In this document: piece by piece, positions 28,201 to 35,676 of the stretch
How the letters are laid out: every line of letters starts with the position of its first letter
Numbering within the stretch: position 1 is the first letter of the stretch
DNA from: Smittium culicis
Taxonomy: Eukaryota > Kickxellomycota > Harpellomycetes > Harpellales > Legeriomycetaceae
Assembly (NCBI GenBank): GCA_001970855.1
Contig: LSSN01000812.1
Coordinates: 1,922-37,597 of the forward strand
Direction: 5' to 3'
DNA length: 35,676 nucleotides
Position numbers and translations under genes: made by a program
Notes under the pieces: model-generated
The model's database searches: none
What the model saw: the letters and a program-made list of their open reading frames with translations, nothing else
What the model was told of the DNA's origin: nothing

Positions 28201-28701
28201 ATTTTTACATTTAATAAATTCTGTGCTAATAAATGGCTAAAAAAGTTTATTCTTTCAAGCAATTAATCTAGATTATGAAATGAATAGTATAATACTATAA
28301 AATAAATACATTCCTATTTCAGATCAAGACTGCATATATTGGAGATTCCGAGGAAGAGATCACTTTGTTGATGTTTATTAATAATGGTCTTATAATTTCA
28401 AAATTATCAAGATCATTTGATATAATAAAAAAAAAATTTCAATTTATTCATTGTTCTATAATTTTTATTATTTTTATACACATTAACATTTCAGATTAAG
28501 AAATGACACCCTTACAAGAGTTTCACGTATATAGAGATTAAGTATACCAAATAGTGAGTATGATCTAGTGGAGAATTTATTTTCATAGTGTTTTATGCAT
28601 GTATACTCTTCATATAGTATTATGATTTTAATAATAAAGTTGAATCCGTTAATGTTAGCGAACCAAATAATATCGCTAAACTTGGTTATTAAATATTAGG
28701 T
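22247..28701. other. Gene-free, extremely AT-rich tract
   Basis: About 6.4 kb dominated by A and T with frequent stops in all frames. The longest open stretch (27374-27631, minus) looks random, being rich in Phe, Ile, Leu and Tyr. Minor marks are an 11-base C run at 22364-22374, many A/T runs of 10-14 bases, and a slightly less AT-rich patch at 27180-27300. No RNA gene or complete MITE is seen. It may be decayed transposon sequence or a structural region; the sequence alone does not decide. Confidence 0.5.
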
Positions 28702-28899
28702 TTAACCCTTTCCCTTCCAACGCTCTTTAAAAAAAATTAAATTGGCGATTCGCTAATGATTTATAAGCAAGATTGTTATTTGCTTTTAATTTTCAACATG
28801 CCAATACATCTTTAGACCTTGGAATTAAAGTCATATAATTGAACTCAGTTGGCTATATTTGGTAGATCAAAAATAGTATACCACACGTATAAGGGCTAA
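28702..28899 (+). mobile_element. TTAA MITE copy G, 198 bp
   Basis: TTAA at 28702-28705 with CCCTTTCCCTTCCAACGCTC at the left. The right end is CCACACGTATAAGGG followed by CTAA (mutated TTAA). Internal ATGATTTATAAGCAAGATTG, ACATGCCAATACATC, GGAATTAAAG, CAGTTGGCTATATTTGGTAG and ATCAAAAATAGTATACC align with copy A. Confidence 0.8.
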
Positions 28900-28942
28900 T
28901 AAAAATAGATGGATATTTTTATTATAAGTTTTACTAGATATT

Positions 28943-29139
28943 TTAACCATTTCCCAGGAGGTAGACTGCTTTTGGTCTACTAAATTAAGCGAAATGCATT
29001 ATAAAAAAAATAGTATAGTTTCGAGATTCAATTAATTATTGGTTCGCTGTAGAATGGCAACAAATAATAAAATTTCGTATAAATTATTGGCGAATTAATA
29101 TGATCATTAATTAAATAGCGTTGGGCGAGAAAGAATTAA
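28943..29139 (-). mobile_element. TTAA MITE copy H, inverted, 197 bp
   Basis: TTAA at 28943-28946 and 29136-29139. On the plus strand it starts CCATTTCCCAGGAGGTAGAC and ends ATAGCGTTGGGCGAGAAAGA. Its internal CAACAAATAATAAAATTTCG and TGCTTTTGGTCTACTAAAT are reverse complements of the family core. It lies only 43 bp from copy G, in opposite orientation. Confidence 0.8.
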
Positions 29140-29531
29140 CGTTAAATTTTTTGAACTGGCTTGTAAAAAAAAAAATCGAAATTTTATTGGAATTCAATTT
29201 TGTTTTCTCTAATAGCCCGCTATATTTATTTATATGATTTTTACTCAATCCAATAATAATAAAGAAAGAAATAATATTAGCTATTCTATGATCTTTTGAT
29301 ATTATTTGTTTAAATTTTCTATTTGAATAGATTCATATTTCATTTGAATAATTTTTTTAGCTCTTTGTTTATTAAATTAAAGCGCAAGTTTTTTAATAGT
29401 GTAATCTTTCCAACTACATATATTATCCGATTTTTATCAATTTACACTCATAGATTATCCCAACTTTATTTCCTTTGATCCAAAACACTGTTATTACCTG
29501 AATAATCATACACACCATTTAGACACATACG
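29140..29531. other. Intergenic, upstream of the SRRM1-like gene
   Basis: AT-rich, about 390 bp between MITE H and the SRRM1-like start codon. It is likely to hold the promoter, but no specific element was recognised. Confidence 0.4.
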
Positions 29532-31039
29532 ATGAGTGGCGGATTTTTTAAGGTAAAAATTCATCCATCAATCATTAATTGATTTTAATCCTTTTTAATT
29601 TGATATGATTTATTTATTTATCTAGCTAAAAAAACGTTATATATAAACCCTTTTGACAATAGGGTACAAGCCTCGAACAAGATAGTAGGTTTGGAGATCC
29701 TCAAAAAAAACTGTTGGATAAAATCAAATTCCCTGCGTTCTTTAGTGAAAAGGTAAAATTACATTGATTTTGTTGTTTCAAGCTCATAGGATATATATAT
29801 ATTATAGATTCTTAAAATCATTCGATATAGTAATGCAATTTAAATTTTAAAAATATACACAAATGTTTTATAGTTGAACATAAAAAAAGTAAATATGGTA
29901 GTCATGAAGCCATGGATAGCGAAAAAAGTATTTGATACTCTCGGGTTTGAAGACGAAGTTGTCTTAGAATTTATATACACAATGCTCGAGGAAGACACAA
30001 TTGATCCCAGAAAGATGCAAATCGATCTTACTGGCTTCTTTGAGCGTAAAGCTGCTGATTTTATGAGCGAGTTATATTCAATTCTTTTAAGTGCTCAAAA
30101 AAACCCTGACGGAATACCTGAGCAGTTTATACAGGCTAAAAAACAGGAATTACTTTTGAAACTTGAGCATGAAAAAGCTATCGCTGAACAGCTCAAAGAA
30201 CAACAATCACGAATCAATGAACAAAGACTAAAAGCTAATCTTAAAAATAAACTCAATGTAATTTATTGCTATTAATTTTAGTTTAATCCTTTATTTTAAT
30301 ACAAATTTTATTATTTAAAATAATAAATTAGAATTTGAGCGAAAATGAAAATTCTGATAACAAAAGCCGTAAATCTAGATTAGAAAGAAGTAGAAGCAGG
30401 GGTAATGATGAGGGCAGATATCGCGATAGAATAAGATATAGAGATAGAAGCAGTGATCGTAAAAAGGACTATATTTCTAATAGGGCTATAGATAGAGATG
30501 GACATAGAATCAGAAGTAGGGAGAGTGATAATAAGGATGTTCGTGAGTATGGAATAGATAAAAATAAGAATAGAAGTAAAGAAAGAGAAGTTGGAAGCGA
30601 ACGTGAGCGGGATAGATCTAAAGAAAGAAGAAGGAAAAGAGATAGAGAAAGAAAAAACGGCAGAAATTATGATGCAGATAGAGAAAGAAGAAAGGAAAAG
30701 GGCAATGTTGATGAGCGCGAGCGCGATAGAAACAAGGAAAGAGTTAGTGATAAAGGCAAGGATAGAGAAAGAGAAAGGCGCAGAGAAAGATACAGAGAAA
30801 AAGATAGGGATGGCGACGCGTCAACTGAAAATAGTAGAAACTACGGTGTATATAGAGAAAATTCTAGGGATGGAGATAGGGATGTAGAGATGAAACGTTC
30901 GCCCAAAACACATGAAGAACGAGAATCTAAAAGGCGTAGCCTCAGCAGAGATTCACAATATTTTGCTGATAAAGAGTCTTCTCTAGTGCCCACCAGGTCT
31001 AAAAAAAGGTCTAGTTCTTCCAACTCGCCTAGAAAATAG
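29532..31039 (+). CDS. SRRM1-like splicing coactivator (PWI domain plus RS/RE/RD domain)
   Basis: Four exons: 29532-29552, 29663-29752, 29874-30257 and 30332-31039, with introns of 110, 121 and 74 bp. All junctions are phase 0, giving 400 codons. The product begins MSGGFFKGTSLEQDSRFGDP, which aligns with the SRRM1/SRm160 N-terminus. The PWI motif lies at residues 50-52 (MKPWIAKKV), followed by LGFEDEVVLEFIY, MQIDLTGFF and MSELYSILLSAQ, which complete the PWI fold by about residue 120. A charged helix runs to about 165. Exon 4 encodes a repetitive tail of alternating Arg with Ser, Asp, Glu and Lys (about 170-400), typical of SR-related splicing proteins. Family role: a nuclear bridge between SR proteins and snRNPs, and a component linked to the exon-junction complex; the PWI region binds nucleic acid. 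The first exon is only 21 bp. Exons 3 and 4 could be mistaken for two genes because the intron between them contains stops. Confidence 0.9.
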
Positions 31040-31444
31040 TACTTTTTTATTAAAACATTTAAAAAATTTTGTCTAAATTCAATTCTCATTTTAATAATTT
31101 TTTTCTATTGCTAAACTTCATATTATTTACTTCTTTTTTCTGCTTTTACAAAGCTCAATAATATTTCAAATAAAGCACAAGCATAATCTGCGTTATATTG
31201 TAAAGATACAATAGAAATAGTCGTATTTTAATTTTTAATCTTATTTGTACTTGTAGCTATTTTATACTTTGAGTGACTTTTTTTAATTAATATTTCTAAT
31301 GAATCAAATCATATGACGCTATCTTGGTTAAAATATTGCAGCCATCTCTCTTCTCTCTCCAAAATTATTATTAAATAATATGTATTCATTAGTAAAATAT
31401 GTTTTGATATTTTTTAAATGCAAAAGAATAAAAAAACGAATTAA
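31040..31444. other. Intergenic, convergent 3' ends
   Basis: About 400 bp of AT-rich sequence shared by the 3' ends of the SRRM1-like (plus) and cobalamin adenosyltransferase (minus) genes. Nothing further is supported. Confidence 0.4.
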
Positions 31445-32161
31445 TCAAGATTTTAAATAAATTTTTTCATCCTTTCCTTGCAGTGAGGAGGAGTAGCGGG
31501 CAGCAACAAATAAAAAGTCACTAAGACGATTAATGTATTGAAACGCTGAACTATCGATAAATTCATATAGAGGGACCATTGATCTTTCTGCACGCCTGCA
31601 AACGCTTCGTGCAACGTGCAAGCAGCTAGCCATTTTACCACCGGAAGGCAAAATAAACTTTGTTAGCTTTGGGAGCTTTAATGTTAGTTCATCTATCCAG
31701 CTTTCCAACTCTGTACATAATTCAGTGCCTTTTTCGAAAATAACTACTTTTCTTGGGACGTTTTCTGGCTCATCGCCTTGTTGAGGCGAGGGTTTGCAAG
31801 GAGTCGATGTTCCGCTTGGAGAGGCAACAACAGAGCCAATTTCTTGCAGGCAACATTGGACCCGCTCAAGACGTTGCATCATTAGCACGAGCTGAGCTAG
31901 TTTATCATCATTACCATTGCTGTTGAAGGCAAGAATATTAGAATGAAATTCGTCTATGTAGCTTGATGCCAGCCCTATATGGGAATTGAGCTCATCCAAG
32001 TTTCCTAGAGCTTCAAACACATTGTCGTTTTTTTGGCGGCGTTCTCCAGTGTATAAACTCGAACTGCCACCATCACCGGTTTTTGTGTAAATCTTAAAGT
32101 TAGATTTTGTAGGCTTTTGATTTGAATTTTCAGTTATTTTAAAATCTATAGAAGAATCCAT
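31445..32161 (-). CDS. ATP:cob(I)alamin adenosyltransferase, PduO/MMAB type
   Basis: Single exon, 238 codons, starting at the only upstream in-frame ATG after a stop. The enzyme transfers the adenosyl group of ATP to cob(I)alamin to make adenosylcobalamin, the cofactor of methylmalonyl-CoA mutase. Visible motifs are the N-terminal ATP-binding segment IYTKTGDGGSSSLYTGER (residues 24-41), followed by EALGNLDELNSHIGLA; the central helix LMQRLERVQCCLQEIGSVVA; the C-terminal LPSGGKMASCLHVARSVCRRAERS (RRAERS at 189-194); and YINRLSDFLFVAARY. The RRAER region is where several disease changes map in human MMAB. Between the central helix and the C-terminal part lies a Pro/Ser-rich insert (about residues 114-135). 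The N-terminus has acidic residues and no clear amphipathic mitochondrial presequence, although the family is normally mitochondrial. Its presence implies B12-dependent metabolism in the host. Confidence 0.93.
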   Translation of the reverse strand: MDSSIDFKITENSNQKPTKSNFKIYTKTGDGGSSSLYTGERRQKNDNVFEALGNLDELNSHIGLASSYIDEFHSNILAFNSNGNDDKLAQLVLMMQRLERVQCCLQEIGSVVASPSGTSTPCKPSPQQGDEPENVPRKVVIFEKGTELCTELESWIDELTLKLPKLTKFILPSGGKMASCLHVARSVCRRAERSMVPLYEFIDSSAFQYINRLSDFLFVAARYSSSLQGKDEKIYLKS

Positions 32162-33128
32162 TTTTCTTATTTTCTGAGTATTTATTATCAGTAATTTATT
32201 TTAATATTTGTAATTTAGGTTTCAGCAATGAATAAACACTAAATAAAAAACATATGACAATAAACAAGAATATTAGTCAGTTTAATCAAAATAACGCTAA
32301 ATAGCGAATATTAGCTTAAGATTATTTGGAGCGTAAATATTCAAAACAAATTAACAAACTAATGGGATATCGTTTTAATAAGAATACCTAGCATTTTCTC
32401 CAATTATCGTTCCTTGATTTTATTCAGCAGCCAATAATATATACAAAGCAATTATATAGGGAAGTAGGCATGAGCAACTACGGACAAGTGCACAACCTAG
32501 TCTGAAAATTTCGTTTTTCGCTTTTAATTTTTAAATAGCCGCCTAAAAATACTATATTTTATTTCGTAACAAAAACAAACCGATGCTTGATATGATTTTT
32601 ATGAATTTACTACATATTTTTCAGGCGATAGAGTTTTGAAATATTTATTAATGAGTTTAAAAATAGTATCAGCAATGATTTTATGCTGCAGATATAAAAA
32701 TATTAAATGTTATATACAAAAGCTAGTAAGAATTACCAATAACAAATGGATAAATATCTTGAGGTTCTGAAATAGCCAATTAACGCCTTTTACTAAAAAG
32801 CAGTGCTGAATACGCTTTTTTAGATAAATCTATTGGAAGAGGAAAGCTCTGTATACTGCTAGCCTATTAGAGAATAATAACTTACAAAATCGATGAATGT
32901 CCAATGAATGCTTAGATCGCTTAAACTAACACTAAAAAAAAAAAGCGCTAAAAATTTTTCATAATAGTTTTAAAAAATGTATGAAAATATTTTAGATAAT
33001 TTTTTAGCTCATATAAAAAAGTAAAAGAAATGCTATAATTTATGCTCGTATATGCTCATTCTTTAATTTACTAGCCTCTCCAATTCCTCCCATTAATAAT
33101 ATATTTATACATATAGAAATATTCCATA
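32162..33128. promoter_or_regulatory. Divergent intergenic region between the adenosyltransferase and NOP9 genes
   Basis: A 967-bp region from which both genes are transcribed outward, so it should hold both promoters. It is AT-rich, with one less AT-rich island at 32460-32510 containing an 11-codon frame (32470-32505, ATGAGCAACTACGG...). It also has A/T runs near 32935 and a short pyrimidine-rich segment (CCTCTCCAATTCCTCCC) about 40-55 bp before the NOP9 start. No defined operator was recognised. Confidence 0.4.
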
Positions 33129-35676
33129 ATGTCATTTAATAAAAGCAAACAAAGTTTTCGAAACGGCAATAATAACCGCCGCAATGATAAAAAAAGCTTT
33201 TCTTCAAATAGTTACATGAATAACAATAATGAAGACTATTATAGCAGACCAAATAACAACGATAATCAACAAAGTAACCAGGACTATCAATATGAAGCTC
33301 CTCCTTTAAATAACGAACCTCTATTCGTTGTCGATGAATCTGGTATGCAAATCAATGGTGCTCATTCTTATGATGACAAGCCCGTTGGAATCCACCCTGC
33401 ATCTTATGGTGTAGTAAATCCTGAGCTACAATCATATCTACGAAAGTGCGAAGAAAATATTGACGACAGGGATATATCCGAACAAGGTATATTTAGATGA
33501 TATAATATAAACTATTTACTTTTTTCATAAATATAGACTAAAACATCTAATATTTCTAATTTTTTAACCATTAAAAAAAATTAAATTAAAAGCTTAACTT
33601 AATTATACCTACTTAATAAAGACTTAGAAATATTCTTGGAAAGAATGCAAGACGAAATTAAAGATAAAGAGCTCCAGTTAATGACTGACCACAATTGCTC
33701 AGTTGTATTAGAAAAAATGCTTTCAATATCAAAACCATCATATTTGATATATTTTTTGAGTCTCACTCGTGGCCAAGAGATCCCGCTAATGATCCACAGA
33801 TTCGCATCCCATGTTCTCCAAACTTTAATATCTCTTATCAGTAAACAGATAGACTCAGAAGTCTCCGGATCTTCTGAAAAAACAACTATAGAACTGGAAG
33901 ACCCTAGTGATGATAATGATAATTCTTTTAAATCATCCTTCGATTTTGAATCACTAATTATCGACTTTGTCAATGTAAGACTTTCAGAAGCGTATTTTAT
34001 TTTCTAAATATTTTGAACTACCATAATATATATACAATATTACTTATTTTACCCTTATTTTTATCATATATATTGAAAATTTCTTTAAATCTCTCTTTTC
34101 ATTTATAGAACTTCAAGAATAGTTTTGGTTTTTTAGTTTTGGATCCTTTTGGATCTCACATCATCAGATCTATTTTGTATCTACTCTCGGGGAACGGTGC
34201 GTTGCATAGCAGCTCAGGTCAATCAAATATGAGAAGCAAAAAATCCTCCGAATACGGTGCAAAAAAAAATAAACCAGTTTCAATGGTAAATAACTTTCCC
34301 TACTTTTCTCCTCATTTTATTTCATATTTTTAAAAAAGTTTAAATCAGTTTTTTATAGTCACAATCGGACATTCTAAACAAGATTTTAATTAAACAATTT
34401 TTTGTAAAACCTTTTAATAGGATAATAAAAATGCAAAAAGGACTTTCAAAGTACCTGATTCATTTAAAGAAAATTTAACTGAGCTTCTAAGAGAATCTAA
34501 CGGATTTGGCGATCCTGATTTTGTAATGAAATGCGCTTACGATAAAGTTGGAAATCCAACATTACAGATTATTATCGAGTTACTTGCGGATTTGAGTATG
34601 TCCGAAATCCCCGGTGCAATGCTCGACCAAATTTTGCTTGGTCTAGTTAGTGAAGGTGCCATTCTTGAATCTTCATCTGAATCTTCAGATAATACAAAGT
34701 TCGATATTAAAAAAAGACAATCAATCCACATTTCCTCATTAATGTGCGATGCTATTGGTTCTCGACTCCTGGAGAAAATAATTTCTGTATCATCACCTTC
34801 CCTCTTGCAAAAACTTTATGTCTCTACCTTCAGAGGCCATCTACTTAACTTATCATTGGACCCATGTGCAAATTATGTTGTCCAGTCATTTTTGAAAAAA
34901 TTAAATAGTGGTCCCCAGCTCTTGCTCGTTCTCGATGAACTTCTCCCTGAAATTGATCAATTAATAAAAAAAAATAGATCAGGAATACTCGCATCTTTAG
35001 TTACTGCATGTGCAACTTGTAATGAAGGACATAAAGCATGTTTTCAGAAGGTTTTAAAAGCATTTTCAAGCGATCCTAAGGATACAACAAAACAGCTAGC
35101 AATTAATCTTGCATTTAACCATCTTTCTACCAATTCAAAAAGCAACAACCTTGCTCCTAGAAAAGGCTATGAAATGGCAAAAGCTAAAATCACTGTTCAA
35201 GGAACTTTGTTGATACAAAATTTATTAACTTTCCCCTACCAATCGATTAAGGAGCTAGTAAAAAGTATTACATACTTGGATACAACTCAAGATTTACTTG
35301 TATGGTCTAAAGATGCATCTGGTTCACGAATAATCGAATCGTTTCTGAAAGCTAGCTTCGAGTCTGTCCCTATAAAATACAAAAGAAAAATACTAGTTAA
35401 ATTCAACACTTTCTATAGTGAGCTAGCTTTGGATAGGTTTGGATCACACATTGTCGACAGCTGTTGGAATGTCGCTGACCTAAACTTTAAAAAGTCTATC
35501 GCAGAGGAGCTCTCCAGAGATGCAAATACCTTAAGAAGCTCTTTCTTTGGCAAATTCGTATGGCAAAACTGCAACATTGAACTTTTTATGGCTAAAAATG
35601 AATCTTGGCAATCAACACTAAAATCTTCAGAAAAGAAAAAGGACCTCTTCAAAGATATATTAGACTTGAAATCATC
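33129..35676 (+). CDS. NOP9: Nop9-type Pumilio-repeat 40S ribosome biogenesis factor, partial (runs off right edge)
   Basis: Exons 33129-33486, 33622-33974, 34109-34285 and 34421-35676 (open at the edge), with introns of 135, 134 and 135 bp. Phases fit, giving at least 714 codons. The N-terminus is basic and Asn-rich (MSFNKSKQSFRNGNNNRRND), followed by the conserved linker NPELQSYLRKCEENID. Pumilio-type helical repeats follow, recognisable by their RNA-facing helices: MTDHNCSVVLEKML, MIHRFASHVLQTLI, VLDPFGSHIIRSIL, SLDPCANYVVQSFL, WSKDASGSRIIESFL and ALDRFGSHIVDSCW. The last visible part has RSSFFGKFVWQNCNIELF, matching the Nop9 signature of Phe-Gly-Lys/Arg-x-Val-Trp near the C-terminus, so little of the protein is likely to be missing. 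Family role: binds pre-rRNA around the 20S/ITS1 region in the nucleolus and controls Nob1 access during 18S maturation. A Ser-rich acidic insert lies near residues 195-225. Puf6-type proteins are the alternative, but the C-terminal motif favours Nop9. Confidence 0.88.

Noticed and set aside
30591..30887. 98-codon Lys/Glu-rich plus-strand frame, and the 82-codon antisense frame at 30841-31089
   Set aside because: They are shadow frames of the repetitive RS-domain coding sequence.
29874..31039. Two separate genes, one PWI-only and one RS-only
   Set aside because: The frames join in phase 0 across a 74-bp GT-AG intron, and the fused product matches SRRM1 architecture.
33487..34420. Nearly equal intron lengths (135, 134, 135 bp) in NOP9 as introner-like repeats
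   Set aside because: The intron sequences do not resemble one another, so the equal length looks coincidental.

Overview
The window is a very AT-rich, intron-rich eukaryotic sequence, most likely from an early-diverging (non-Dikarya) fungus. A Harpellales/Kickxellomycotina-type genome is my best guess, but this is inference. The reasons are a fungal-type Vts1 and Nop9, short introns of about 70-230 bp with GT...TAG ends, and a set of genes (MCM8, kinesin-13, cobalamin adenosyltransferase) that most yeasts and many Dikarya have lost. No bacterial features, CRISPR arrays, rRNA genes or convincing tRNA genes were seen.

Layout. 1-779 (-): gag-like 5' ORF of a retroelement, cut by the left edge and richer in GC than anything around it. 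2983-6360 (+): three-exon kinesin-13 whose N-terminal SAM domain is encoded by two tiny upstream exons. 8233-12135 (-): a complete 15-exon MCM8 helicase gene (772 codons) rebuilt exon by exon. About 12.66-14.6 kb: a long inverted repeat with a GC-rich hairpin core, probably the ends of a decayed DNA transposon. 15124-17337 (-): two-exon Vts1/Smaug-type RNA-binding protein. 17.4-29.5 kb: a 12-kb gene desert carrying a cluster of ~198-bp TTAA-flanked, piggyBac-like MITEs. 29532-31039 (+): four-exon SRRM1-like PWI/RS splicing coactivator. 31445-32161 (-): PduO-type ATP:cob(I)alamin adenosyltransferase (MMAB-like). 33129-35676 (+): Nop9-type Pumilio protein, cut by the right edge.

The genes are ordinary nuclear housekeeping genes rather than an operon-like system. 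They cover microtubule depolymerisation, recombination-linked DNA synthesis, mRNA decay, pre-mRNA splicing, B12 metabolism and 40S ribosome biogenesis. Simple ORF calls misrepresent nearly all of them: the true starts of the kinesin, MCM8, Vts1 and SRRM1 genes lie in exons too small to be seen as ORFs. I found no clearly novel multi-gene system. The most unusual content is the repeat biology (a homogeneous TTAA MITE family, a head-to-head MITE composite, the hairpin-cored inverted repeat) and the SAM-kinesin-13 and MCM8 gene structures.
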